Shown here in pieces: positions 6,701 through 13,338 of a DNA stretch of 13,500 nt. The stretch spans positions 1 to 13,500 of the forward strand of contig DPPH01000126.1 of NCBI GenBank assembly GCA_003539375.1, in the 5' to 3' direction. Positions within the stretch are counted from its first letter, which is position 1. Each line of letters opens with the position of its first letter. Under the pieces are notes generated by a model, which ran no database searches, was not told where the DNA came from, and saw only the letters and a list, made by a program, of their open reading frames with translations. The stretch comes from Clostridiales bacterium. Lineage in GTDB: Bacteria; Bacillota; Clostridia; Tissierellales; Dethiosulfatibacteraceae. A program made the translations under genes and the position numbers.

Positions 6701-7243
6701 TTACTTTTTAAAAGGCATTCCCATTAAACTTAATAATTCTCTTGCCTCTTCATCTGTTTCCGCAGTTGTTGTGAAAACAACATTCATTCCTCTAATTGTT
6801 TCTACATCGTCGTATTTTATTTCTGGGAATATTAACTGTTCTTTAATTCCTGCTGCGTAATTTCCTCTTCCATCAAAAGCTGTTTTTGATATTCCTCTAA
6901 AGTCTCTAACTCTCGGTAAGGCAAGGCTAATGAATTTATCCATGAAGTCATACATTTTTTCATTTCTCAATACAACCTTACAACCTACTGGCATTCCTTC
7001 TCTTATTTTGAAGTTAGATACTGACTTTTTAGCTTTTGTAATAACCGGTTTTTGACCAGCTATAATAGTCATCTCTTCAACAGCTTTTTCTAAGGTTTTT
7101 ATGTTGTCCTTAGCTTCGCCAACTCCCATATTTAATACAATTTTTTCTATTTTTGGAACCTGCATTGGACTATCGTATCCGAATTTTTCCATTAGTGCAG
7201 GTATTACTTCACTTTTATACTTTTCTTTTAATCTTGATGCCAT
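6701..7243 (-). CDS. rplE: 50S ribosomal protein L5
   Basis: L5 binds 5S rRNA, lies in the central protuberance and contacts P-site tRNA and S13 across the subunit bridge. The 180-residue length is standard. The N-terminus is MASRLKEKYKSEVIPALMEK, the signature KIEKIVLNMGVGEAK is at 31-45, and later family blocks include GQKPVITKAKKSVSNFKIRE and PRVRDFRGI. The C-terminal LLSLMGMPFKK is typical. The ATG is supported by GGGAGGT upstream. It follows rplX by 24 bases and precedes rpsN by 15. Confidence 0.98.
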   Translation of the reverse strand: MASRLKEKYKSEVIPALMEKFGYDSPMQVPKIEKIVLNMGVGEAKDNIKTLEKAVEEMTIIAGQKPVITKAKKSVSNFKIREGMPVGCKVVLRNEKMYDFMDKFISLALPRVRDFRGISKTAFDGRGNYAAGIKEQLIFPEIKYDDVETIRGMNVVFTTTAETDEEARELLSLMGMPFKK

Positions 7244-7267
7244 CGCTTGTACCTCCCTTCACTGCAA

Positions 7268-7579
7268 TTAATCAAACATTTCTCCGCATTTTTTACATGC
7301 TCTTGCTTTAGTACCATCATCTAATATTTTAACCTCTGTTCTTACTCCTTTTTTACATTTGTTACAGTAAACCATAACATTTGAAGCTTGAATCGGGCCT
7401 TCCTGATGGATAATACCAGCTTGCTGCATCTGTTGATTTGGTTTCTTATGCTTAGTTAGCATGTTTATTCCTTCTACAAGGACTCTATTTTCTTTAGGAA
7501 AACATGCTAGAACTTTACCTGTTTTTCCTATATCTTTTCCTGCCGTAACAACTACTTTGTCGCCTTTTTTTACATGCAT
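7268..7579 (-). CDS. rplX: 50S ribosomal protein L24 with CxxC pairs
   Basis: L24 is an assembly-initiator protein that binds the 5' domain of 23S rRNA near the polypeptide exit tunnel. The 103-residue protein begins with a KOW motif, KKGDKVVVTAGKDIGKTGKV (4-23). The middle stretch NMLTKHKKPNQQMQQAGIIH is followed by QEGPIQASNVMVYC. Two CxxC pairs, Cys72/Cys75 and Cys95/Cys98, form a likely zinc ribbon in the C-terminal half, seen in many bacterial L24 proteins. GGAGG is eight bases before the ATG. The gap to rplN is 18 bases. Confidence 0.98.
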   Translation of the reverse strand: MHVKKGDKVVVTAGKDIGKTGKVLACFPKENRVLVEGINMLTKHKKPNQQMQQAGIIHQEGPIQASNVMVYCNKCKKGVRTEVKILDDGTKARACKKCGEMFD

Positions 7580-7597
7580 GTTCTACACCTCCTAATA

Positions 7598-7966
7598 TTA
7601 CAGTACTTCTGGTGCTAATGAAATTATTTTCATATAATTACCGTCTCTTAATTCTCTAGTAATAGGACCAAAAATACGAGTTCCAACTGGAGCTTTATCG
7701 TCTTGTACTATTACAGCTGCATTTTCATCAAATTTTATATATGTACCATCTTTTCTTCTAACACCTTTTTTTGTTCTTACAACTACAGCTTTAACTACCT
7801 GTCCTTTTTTTACAACTCCACCTGGTGTTGCTTTTTTAACAGAAGCAACCACTGTGTCACCTATATTTGCATATCTTCTATTAGAGCCACCGAGAACTCT
7901 TATTACTTGTATTATTTTAGCTCCCGAATTGTCTCCTACTTTAAGTTTAGATTCGTTTTGAATCAT
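7598..7966 (-). CDS. rplN: 50S ribosomal protein L14
   Basis: L14 binds 23S rRNA near the subunit interface, next to L19, and takes part in bridges to the 30S. The chosen ATG gives 122 residues, the standard bacterial length, starting MIQNESKLKVGDNSGAKIIQ. Family features include the VGDTVVASVKKATPGG segment and the terminal SLAPEVL. A GTG six codons upstream is in frame but lies before the GGGAGG element (7974-7979), which is seven bases from the ATG, so the longer form is rejected. It is the first gene of the spc block; only 29 bases separate it from rpsQ, and I saw no promoter or terminator there. Confidence 0.97.
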   Translation of the reverse strand: MIQNESKLKVGDNSGAKIIQVIRVLGGSNRRYANIGDTVVASVKKATPGGVVKKGQVVKAVVVRTKKGVRRKDGTYIKFDENAAVIVQDDKAPVGTRIFGPITRELRDGNYMKIISLAPEVL

Positions 7967-7995
7967 GTGATAACCTCCCTTCACTTACGTAAAGA

Positions 7996-8250
7996 TTATT
8001 TTGCTTTTTCTATTATCTCCACAAGTCTCCATCTTTTGTCTTTTGATAAAGGTCTAGTTTCCATTATTTTAACTGTATCGCCTTCACCACAAACATTGTT
8101 TTCGTCATGGACTTTGAATTTTTTAGTTACTTTAACTTGCTTTTTATATAAAGGATGTGAATTGAATGATACTACTGCTACTACCGCAGTTTTATCCATC
8201 TTATCACTTACTACTTTTCCAATTCTTTCTTTTCTGTTATTTCTTTCCAC
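7996..8250 (-). CDS. rpsQ: 30S ribosomal protein S17 (GTG start)
   Basis: S17 is a primary 16S rRNA-binding protein of the 30S body with an OB fold. The 84-residue protein has normal length and shows RKERIGKVVSDKMDKTAVVA, the HPLYKKQVKVTKKFKVHDE stretch and GEGDTVKIMETRPLSKDKRW (56-74), the family signature. The start is GTG at 8248-8250 with GGAGG nine bases upstream; the nearby TTG is out of frame. It follows rpmC by 23 bases and closes the S10 block. Confidence 0.96.
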   Translation of the reverse strand: MERNNRKERIGKVVSDKMDKTAVVAVVSFNSHPLYKKQVKVTKKFKVHDENNVCGEGDTVKIMETRPLSKDKRWRLVEIIEKAK

Positions 8251-8273
8251 TTCAATAGTCCTCCTTTCTTAGA

Positions 8274-8477
8274 CTACTTCACTTCTATATTAAGCTCTCT
8301 TTCTCTTAATACAGTTTTTACTCTAGCTATATCTTTTTTTACTGTTTTGATTCTTGAGGTATTTTCTAATTGACCTGTTGCCAATTGAAATCTTAAATTG
8401 AATAATTCCGATTTAAGATCCACTAATACTCCATCAAGTTCATTAACAGTTTTTTCTCTTAATTCACTAGCTTTCAT
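8274..8477 (-). CDS. rpmC: 50S ribosomal protein L29
   Basis: L29 is a small helical-hairpin protein at the tunnel exit, beside L23, where the trigger factor and SRP dock. The chosen ATG (8475-8477) gives 67 residues, the normal length, starting MKASELREKTVNELDGVLVD and including the family signature FNLRFQLATGQLENTSRIK. An in-frame ATG four codons upstream (8487-8489) would give 71 residues but has its purine stretch right against it. The gene overlaps the end of rplP by 11 bases, and only a weak AAGG element lies upstream, so coupling to rplP translation is likely. Confidence 0.94.
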   Translation of the reverse strand: MKASELREKTVNELDGVLVDLKSELFNLRFQLATGQLENTSRIKTVKKDIARVKTVLRERELNIEVK

Positions 8478-8913
8478 TAGCTTCACCATCCTTCTCTAAC
8501 TGCTGCTCAGCCTTTGTAACAAATTTACATGCTATAGGTAACTTATTTGCTGCAAGTCTCATAGCTTCTTTTGCTACATCTTCCGGTACACCAGTCATTT
8601 CAAACATAATTCTACCTGGTTTAACAACCGCTACCCAGTATTCAGGAGATCCTTTACCTTTTCCCATTCTTGTCTCAGCAGGTTGTTGTGTTACAGGCTT
8701 ATCAGGGAAAACTTTAATCCATATCTTCCCGCCTCTTTTTATATATCTTGTCATAGCTCTTCTGGCAGCTTCAATTTGATTTGATTTTATCCAAGCTGGC
8801 TCTAGAGCTTGTAATCCATATTCACCATAAGTTATATGAGTTCCTCTGGTAGCTTTTCCTTTCATTCTACCTCTTTGAACCTTACGATGCTTTACTCTTT
8901 TAGGCATTAACAT
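8467..8913 (-). CDS. rplP: 50S ribosomal protein L16
   Basis: L16 lies near the peptidyl-transferase and A-site tRNA elbow on the 50S subunit and completes its late assembly. The 148-residue protein is a few residues longer than the usual 144. It starts MLMPKRVKHRKVQRGRMKGK and contains AARRAMTRYIKRGGKIWIKV (49-68) and TRMGKGKGSPEYWVAVVKPG (81-100), both family signatures. Arg82 corresponds to the arginine hydroxylated in some bacteria. The first ATG is chosen because GGAGG is ten bases upstream, and MLMPKRVK N-termini are common in Firmicutes; the second ATG would be 16 bases away. Its 3' end overlaps rpmC. Confidence 0.97.
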   Translation of the reverse strand: MLMPKRVKHRKVQRGRMKGKATRGTHITYGEYGLQALEPAWIKSNQIEAARRAMTRYIKRGGKIWIKVFPDKPVTQQPAETRMGKGKGSPEYWVAVVKPGRIMFEMTGVPEDVAKEAMRLAANKLPIACKFVTKAEQQLEKDGEANES

Positions 8914-8939
8914 AATATAACATCCTCCTTTCTGCTGGA

Positions 8940-9662
8940 TTATCTATTATTTCTTCTGTTGTTTCTTTTTCCTCTACTACTCTTTGTATCGATATTTTTG
9001 TTAGTATCTTCTGGCCCTATTAATCCGTCTTTAACAGTTAAAATTTCACCTTTACTAATCCAAACCTTAACACCGATTTTTCCGTAAGTAGTGTCTGCTT
9101 CTGCAAATCCATACTCTATATTTGCTCTTATTGTTTGTAAAGGAATTTTTCCTTCACTGTATCCTTCTGATCTTGCCATGTCAGCTCCATTTAATCTTCC
9201 TGCTACTAGAGTTTTAATTCCAGTTGCTCCAGATTTCATAGTTCTTCTTATAGATTGTTTCATAGCTCTTCTAAAAGATACTCTTCTTTCAATTTGACTT
9301 GCAATATTTTCAGCAGTTAATTGAGCATCTAACTCAGGAATCTTTACTTCTTCAACATTTACTATAACAGTTTTTCCTGTTAAACTTTGAAGTTTGTTTC
9401 TTGTGATTTCAACTCCTGAACCACCTTTACCTATAACCATTCCTGGTTTAGCTGTGTAAATGCTTACTTTAATTCTATTTGCAAATCTTTCTATTTCAAC
9501 TTTTGATATTCCAGCTATATATAAATCCTTTTTAATTAATTTTCTAATTTCGTAATCTTCAACTAATTTATCGCCAAAATTCTTTTTGCCTGCGTACCAT
9601 CTAGAATCCCAGTTTTTTATAACTCCGACTCTAAGTCCATGGGGATTTACTTTTTGACCCAT
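8940..9662 (-). CDS. rpsC: 30S ribosomal protein S3
   Basis: S3 lies in the 30S head at the mRNA entry site and with S4 and S5 forms the ring that unwinds incoming mRNA. The 240-residue protein has the MGQKVNPHGLRVGVIKNWDS N-terminus, a type II KH domain with the GxxG loop GKGG at 78-81, and the C-terminal domain with SGATGIKTLVAGRLNGADMA and TTYGKIGVKVWI. A hydrophilic tail rich in Asn and Arg follows residue 215. The ATG has a GGAGGTAG element upstream. It lies 15 bases after rplV. Confidence 0.98.
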   Translation of the reverse strand: MGQKVNPHGLRVGVIKNWDSRWYAGKKNFGDKLVEDYEIRKLIKKDLYIAGISKVEIERFANRIKVSIYTAKPGMVIGKGGSGVEITRNKLQSLTGKTVIVNVEEVKIPELDAQLTAENIASQIERRVSFRRAMKQSIRRTMKSGATGIKTLVAGRLNGADMARSEGYSEGKIPLQTIRANIEYGFAEADTTYGKIGVKVWISKGEILTVKDGLIGPEDTNKNIDTKSSRGKRNNRRNNR

Positions 9663-9677
9663 ACTCTACCTCCTTTA

Positions 9678-10013
9678 CTATTCTTTTTCCTTAACTACTA
9701 CATTTATATGACTCGTTCTTTTTAAGATTTGAAAGGCTCTACCTTGAGCTCTTGGTCTCCATCTTTTTAATGTAGGTCCTTGGTTTGCATAAACTTTAGC
9801 AACATATAACTTATCTCTGTCCATGCCAAAGTTATTTTCTGCATTTGCCGTTGCTGATTCCATAACTTTTCTTAATTCTCTTGCACCCTTTTGAGGTGAG
9901 AATTTTAATATATTAATTGCTTCTTCAATTTCTTTGCCTCTTACCATATCACAAACGAATTTCATTTTCCTTGGTGATACTCTTATATATTTAGCTGTCG
10001 CTCTAGCTTCCAT
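9678..10013 (-). CDS. rplV: 50S ribosomal protein L22
   Basis: L22 contacts all six domains of 23S rRNA; its long beta-hairpin helps form the narrow part of the peptide exit tunnel. The chosen start gives 111 residues, a standard length, beginning MEARATAKYIRVSPRKMKFV. The tunnel hairpin lies at about 78-100 (QGPTLKRWRPRAQGRAFQIL). An in-frame ATG six codons upstream would encode MKGGSY first, but the GGGAGG element (10021-10026) lies inside that stretch and is seven bases from the inner ATG, so the longer form is rejected. It is 18 bases after rpsS. Confidence 0.97.
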   Translation of the reverse strand: MEARATAKYIRVSPRKMKFVCDMVRGKEIEEAINILKFSPQKGARELRKVMESATANAENNFGMDRDKLYVAKVYANQGPTLKRWRPRAQGRAFQILKRTSHINVVVKEKE

Positions 10014-10031
10014 GTAACTTCCTCCCTTCAT

Positions 10032-10313
10032 CTACTCGACTTTTGTAGATTTCTCAGTTTTTCCATGGCCTCTAAAACTTCTAGTAGGAGCGAATTCTCC
10101 AAGCTTGTGTCCTACCATATCTTCTGTGATATATACTGGAACGTGCTTTCTACCATCGTGTATAGCTATTGTATGTCCTACCATCTGTGGAAATATGGTG
10201 GAACGTCTTGACCATGTTTTTACTACTTTCTTTTCGTTTTTATCATTTAATGCTTCAATTTTTTTCATTAAACTTTCTTGACAATAAGGTCCTTTTTTTA
10301 GTGATCTACCCAT
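10032..10313 (-). CDS. rpsS: 30S ribosomal protein S19
   Basis: S19 forms a pair with S13 in the 30S head near A-site tRNA. The 93-residue protein is complete: MGRSLKKGPYCQESLMKKIE at the N-terminus, TWSRRSTIFPQMVGHTIAIH (33-52) in the core, and the family signature HVPVYITEDMVGHKLGEFAP (57-76) followed by PTRSFRGHG. The ATG has GGAGGAA upstream. The gaps are 30 bases to rplB before it and 18 to rplV after it. Confidence 0.98.
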   Translation of the reverse strand: MGRSLKKGPYCQESLMKKIEALNDKNEKKVVKTWSRRSTIFPQMVGHTIAIHDGRKHVPVYITEDMVGHKLGEFAPTRSFRGHGKTEKSTKVE

Positions 10314-10343
10314 GCAACAGTTCCTCCTTTCACTAAAAATCTA

Positions 10344-11174
10344 CTATTTCTTTCTCTTTCTTACTATGAATTTATTAGATTTTTTTCTTTTCTTTCTAGT
10401 TTTATATCCCATTGTAGGTTTACCCCATGGAGTAACCGGTGAAGGTCTACCTATAGGTGCTCTACCTTCTCCACCACCATGTGGATGGTCATTAGGGTTC
10501 ATTACAGAACCTCTAACTGTAGGTCTAATTCCCATATGTCTCTTTCTACCAGCTTTTCCTACTGTGATATTTTCATTATCTATGTTTCCTACTTGTCCAA
10601 CTGTAGCTTTACACAATTGACCAATCATTCTAACTTCTCCTGAAGGTAATTTTACCTGTACGTATTTACCTTCTTTTGCCATTAACTGAGCATAGTTTCC
10701 TGCTGATCTTACAAGCTGTCCACCTTTTCCAGGCTTTAGCTCTATATTATGTAATAATGTACCTGTTGGTATATCTCTTAATGGAAGTGCATTTCCTACT
10801 TTTATATCGATTCCGTTTCCAGATAATATTTCGTCACCTACTTGGATTTTGTTTGGTGCTAAAATATATCTTTTTTCTCCATCTACATAATTAATTAATG
10901 CTATGTTTGCACTTCTGTTAGGATCATATTCAATTGCTGCTACCTTTCCAGGTATACCATCTTTATCTCTTTTGAAGTCTATTATTCTGTATTTTTGCTT
11001 AGCTCCGCCACCTCTATGTCTAACGGTGATTTTACCTTGAGAATTTCTTCCCGAGTTCTTCTTTTTTGGAGCTAGTAGGGATTTTTCAGGTTCCTTTTTT
11101 GTTATCTCTTCAAAAGTAGAGACAGTTTTTGTTCTCAGTCCTGGAGAAGTAGGCTTAAACTTTTTAATACCCAT
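10344..11174 (-). CDS. rplB: 50S ribosomal protein L2
   Basis: L2 is one of the most conserved 50S proteins; it is required for subunit association and for an active peptidyl-transferase centre. The 276-residue length is standard. Visible family blocks are the N-terminal KFKPTSPGLR, HRGGGAKQKYRIIDFKRDK (53-71), GKGGQLVRSAGNYAQLMAKE (149-168) and the C-terminal signature VMNPNDHPHGGGEGRAPIGR (224-243). That block contains His230, aligned with the histidine considered important in E. coli. A very basic tail (TRKKRKKSNKFIVRKRKK) ends it. Spacing is 26 bases after rplW. Confidence 0.99.
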   Translation of the reverse strand: MGIKKFKPTSPGLRTKTVSTFEEITKKEPEKSLLAPKKKNSGRNSQGKITVRHRGGGAKQKYRIIDFKRDKDGIPGKVAAIEYDPNRSANIALINYVDGEKRYILAPNKIQVGDEILSGNGIDIKVGNALPLRDIPTGTLLHNIELKPGKGGQLVRSAGNYAQLMAKEGKYVQVKLPSGEVRMIGQLCKATVGQVGNIDNENITVGKAGRKRHMGIRPTVRGSVMNPNDHPHGGGEGRAPIGRPSPVTPWGKPTMGYKTRKKRKKSNKFIVRKRKK

Positions 11175-11200
11175 TGTTATTCCTCCTTCATGTTATATAA

Positions 11201-11491
11201 TTACATTCCTTCGAAAAATTCGATGCTGTCGCTGTCTTCAGTTAGAGTAACAATTGCTTTTTTCCAACTTGACTTTCTTCCTACATTAGCACCCATTCTT
11301 CTCATTTTTCCTAGCATATTCATCGTATTAACTTTTTCTACCTTAACATTAAATATCTGCTGTACGGCATTTTTGATTTCTGTTTTAGTTGCTTTTCTAT
11401 CTACTTTAAAAGCATACTTTTTATCAATCATTGCATCCATACTTGCTTCTGTCACTAATGGTTTTATAATAATATCATGTGGACTGCGCAT
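11201..11491 (-). CDS. rplW: 50S ribosomal protein L23
   Basis: L23 lies at the tunnel exit and is the docking point for trigger factor and SRP. The 96-residue protein has PHDIIIKPLVTEASM at the N-terminus (residues 4-18), the YAFKVDRKATKTEIKNAVQQ segment (26-45), the NVKVEKVNTMNMLGK strand and the conserved KKAIVTLTE near the end. The ATG overlaps the rplD stop by one base (TAATG), which suggests translational re-initiation. It precedes rplB by 26 bases. Confidence 0.98.
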   Translation of the reverse strand: MRSPHDIIIKPLVTEASMDAMIDKKYAFKVDRKATKTEIKNAVQQIFNVKVEKVNTMNMLGKMRRMGANVGRKSSWKKAIVTLTEDSDSIEFFEGM

Positions 11492-12108
11492 TATGAATAC
11501 ACCTCCTCCACTTTTTTAAGAGCATCTTTAGTTATGATAAACTTATCATAGTTTAATATATCATAAACATTTAAAGTATTAACACTTGCTGTTTTAACAC
11601 CTTTAATATTTCTTGCTGAAAAATAAACATTCTTATCATCAGTAACTATAAGTGCTTTTTTATCTACTTTTAAATTACTTAATACTTCAGTAATTCTTTT
11701 AGTTTTAATTTCATCTAACTTTAACTCGTCTAGTACTACCATTTCATTGTTTATAACTTTTGATGAAAAAGCAGATTTCATTGCTAATCTTTTAATTTTC
11801 TTAGGTAGTTTTTTACTGTAATCTCTTTGCTTTGGTGCAAATACTACACCTCCACCTTTCCATAATGGTGATCTTATAGTACCAGCTCTTGCTCTACCTG
11901 TACCTTTTTGTCTCCAAGGTTTTCTTCCACCGCCTCTAACTTCTGATCTCGTCTTAGTGGATTGATTTCCCTGTCTTTGATTAGCCATATATGTCTTAAC
12001 AGCTTCGTACATTACGTGCTCGTTAACTTCTATATTAAAAACGTCATCATTTAAATCTATTTCGCCAGCTTGTTCCCCTGACATATTATAGAGAGCTATT
12101 TTAGTCAT
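11491..12108 (-). CDS. rplD: 50S ribosomal protein L4
   Basis: L4 binds domain I of 23S rRNA, and its long loop reaches the exit tunnel opposite L22. In E. coli L4 also controls its own S10 operon through the leader RNA. The 205-residue protein shows the extended loop at about 44-100, with TKTRSEVRGGGRKPWRQKGT (51-70) and GRARAGTIRSPLWKGGGVVF (71-90), followed by the globular C-terminal half with LIVTDDKNVYFSARN. The ATG has AGGAGGATAAG upstream. Its stop overlaps the rplW start by one base. Confidence 0.98.
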   Translation of the reverse strand: MTKIALYNMSGEQAGEIDLNDDVFNIEVNEHVMYEAVKTYMANQRQGNQSTKTRSEVRGGGRKPWRQKGTGRARAGTIRSPLWKGGGVVFAPKQRDYSKKLPKKIKRLAMKSAFSSKVINNEMVVLDELKLDEIKTKRITEVLSNLKVDKKALIVTDDKNVYFSARNIKGVKTASVNTLNVYDILNYDKFIITKDALKKVEEVYS

Positions 12109-12137
12109 CTCTTATCCTCCTTCCTATATGTTATTAA

Positions 12138-12755
12138 TTATTTCTTTCTTACTATTACAGTACCTTTTTTAGGTCCCGGCACAGCACCTTTAATTAATAA
12201 CAGGTTTTTTTCTAAGTCTACTTTTACAATTTCCAGATTTTTAACAGTAACTTTTTCGTGACCCATGTGACCTGGAAGTTTTTTAGTTTTAAATACTCTA
12301 GCAGGATGAGCAGAAGCTCCCATTGAACCTACAGCTCTGTGGTATTTAGAACCATGAGTTTCAGGACCTCTTGACTGGTTGTGTCTCTTTATATTACCTT
12401 GAAACCCTTTACCTTTTGAAGTTCCTTCTACATCTACGATTTCTCCCTCTTCGAAAATATCAACTTTGATTTCTTGTCCTATTTCGAATTCTTCAGGATT
12501 ATCTATTCTGAATTCTTTTAGCATTCTTTTGTTTTCTACTTGAGCTTTACTAAAGTGACCTTTCTTAGGTTTGTTGACATTTTTATCTTTAATATCTCCA
12601 AATCCTATTTGTAATGAGTTGTATCCTTCTTTTCCTTCAGTTTTAATCTGAACTACTTTCATTCCTTGAGATTCAACTACTGTTACAGGTACTAAAGTTC
12701 CGTCTTCTTTGAAAACTTGAGTCATTCCTAATTTTTTTCCTATTATTCCTTTCAT
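12138..12755 (-). CDS. rplC: 50S ribosomal protein L3
   Basis: L3 initiates 50S assembly, and its loop reaches toward the peptidyl-transferase centre. The 205-residue protein starts MKGIIGKKLGMTQVFKEDGT and has GTSKGKGFQGNIKRHN (111-126), followed by the conserved loop with THGSKYHRAVGSMGASAHPA (133-152) and KKLPGHMGHEKVTVKNLEIV (158-177). The end is GPKKGTVIVRKK. GGAGG is seven bases before the ATG. The gap from rpsJ is 74 bases, the longest spacer inside the cluster, and contains a small hairpin. Confidence 0.98.
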   Translation of the reverse strand: MKGIIGKKLGMTQVFKEDGTLVPVTVVESQGMKVVQIKTEGKEGYNSLQIGFGDIKDKNVNKPKKGHFSKAQVENKRMLKEFRIDNPEEFEIGQEIKVDIFEEGEIVDVEGTSKGKGFQGNIKRHNQSRGPETHGSKYHRAVGSMGASAHPARVFKTKKLPGHMGHEKVTVKNLEIVKVDLEKNLLLIKGAVPGPKKGTVIVRKK

Positions 12756-12782
12756 TTTTACACCTCCTGATTTCTTACAGCG

Positions 12783-12798
12783 GATTGCCTAAGCAATC
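12783..12798 (-). other. Small hairpin in the rpsJ-rplC spacer
   Basis: On the transcript GATTGC and GCAATC (6 bp) can pair around a 4-base loop, ending about 14 bases upstream of the rplC ribosome binding site. There is no U-run after it, so it is not an intrinsic terminator. A second TGCTTAG copy lies just upstream of the stem. It could be an RNase processing site or a modulator of rplC translation, or have no function. Confidence 0.45.
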
Positions 12799-12829
12799 GT
12801 ACTAAGCAGAGTGCATTATGTTCTCTACT

Positions 12830-13141
12830 TTATAATTTGATTTCAATGTCTACACCAGCTGGAAGATTCAATTTCATTAAAGAATCTATCGTTTTTGGAG
12901 TAGGGTTAGTAATGTCGATTAATCTTTTATGAGTTCTCTGTTCAAATTGCTCTCTAGAATCTTTGTACTTATGTACAGCTCTTAAAATTGTAATTATTTG
13001 CTTTTCAGTTGGTAGTGGAATTGGTCCAGCTACATCAGCGTCTGTGCTCTTAGCAGTTTCTACAATTTTTTTAGCAGATTGGTCTAGAATTTGATGATCA
13101 TAAGCCTTTAATCTAATTCTTATTTTTTGACTGTTCTCCAT
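12830..13141 (-). CDS. rpsJ: 30S ribosomal protein S10 (NusE)
   Basis: S10 lies in the 30S head near S3 and S14. As NusE it also joins NusB and NusG in transcription antitermination. The 103-residue protein is complete and typical: QKIRIRLKAYDHQILDQSAK (5-24), KKIVETAKSTDADVAGPIPL (23-42), then LPTEKQIITILR and the FEQRTHKRLIDITNPTPKT signature. The end LNLPAGVDIEIKL is standard. GGAGG is seven bases upstream of the ATG. It is the first gene of the unit, preceded by a structured leader of about 190 nt and a consensus promoter. Confidence 0.98.
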   Translation of the reverse strand: MENSQKIRIRLKAYDHQILDQSAKKIVETAKSTDADVAGPIPLPTEKQIITILRAVHKYKDSREQFEQRTHKRLIDITNPTPKTIDSLMKLNLPAGVDIEIKL

Positions 13142-13333
13142 TGTTTAACCTCCTTTTTTCGTATGTATAATTCTTTTTTACATACGATGAGCATTTTCTA
13201 TCAACTTTACCGTGTGTTTTTATACTTTTTTTTAAAAATAGAAAATCTCATCGCCCTATTTAAAATAGGACATACTCCACAGAAATTCCCCGCTGAGAGC
13301 GGCAACCTTCTGCTTCTCCGCATGTGGCACACT
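13142..13333 (-). promoter_or_regulatory. Structured 5' leader of the S10-spc transcript
   Basis: The segment between the predicted transcription start (about 13332-13333) and the rpsJ ATG has no credible gene but can form four consecutive helices in the RNA. (1) An irregular stem pairs 13308-13312 with 13280-13284, capped by a perfect 5-bp GC hairpin (13298-13302 with 13290-13294) and flanked by possible CCACA/TGTGG pairing. (2) An 8-bp hairpin, 13264-13271 with 13253-13260, has a 3-base loop. (3) A 16-bp stem with one bulged base pairs 13238-13253 with 13185-13201. (4) An 8-bp hairpin pairs 13179-13186 with 13160-13167, just before the GGAGG at 13149-13153. S10 leaders are sites of r-protein feedback in other bacteria (L4 in E. 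coli). That this leader regulates is inference; I cannot assign it to a known leader family. Confidence 0.65.
13185..13253 (-). repeat. Long inverted repeat in the rpsJ leader
   Basis: The arms 13185-13201 and 13238-13253 are complementary over 16 base pairs, interrupted by a single unpaired base at 13192. They enclose a 36-base, A-rich loop. The terminal bases of this stem (13185-13186 and 13253) are shared with the hairpins on either side, so the outermost pairs of neighbours cannot all form together. Confidence 0.75.
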
Positions 13334-13338
13334 AAAAA

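Noticed and set aside
7967..7984. GTG-initiated N-terminal extension of rplN
   Set aside because: The extension contains the GGGAGG element; the inner ATG gives the standard 122-residue L14.
7703..8272. Plus-strand open frame of 189 codons opposite rplN and rpsQ
   Set aside because: Its translation is low-complexity and rich in Cys, Phe, Ser and Tyr, as expected from reading antisense to AT-rich basic genes. It has no ribosome binding site logic, and both opposing genes are certain.
8478..8489. Upstream ATG for rpmC giving a 71-residue protein
   Set aside because: Purines lie directly against that ATG with no spacing, and L29 orthologues start at the MKASELRE position. I keep some doubt because the inner start also has a weak site.
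10014..10031. Six-codon N-terminal extension of rplV (MKGGSY)
   Set aside because: The stretch contains the GGGAGG ribosome binding site of the inner ATG, and the family N-terminus begins at that ATG.
11190..11519. Plus-strand open frame of 109 codons opposite rplW
   Set aside because: It is the antisense shadow of rplW and the end of rplD; hydrophobic composition is a by-product of the complementary strand.
13253..13271. 8-bp leader hairpin as an attenuator-type terminator
   Set aside because: No U-run follows directly; the nearest U-rich stretch starts several bases downstream and is part of the next stem. A conditional role cannot be ruled out, but a terminator call is not supported.
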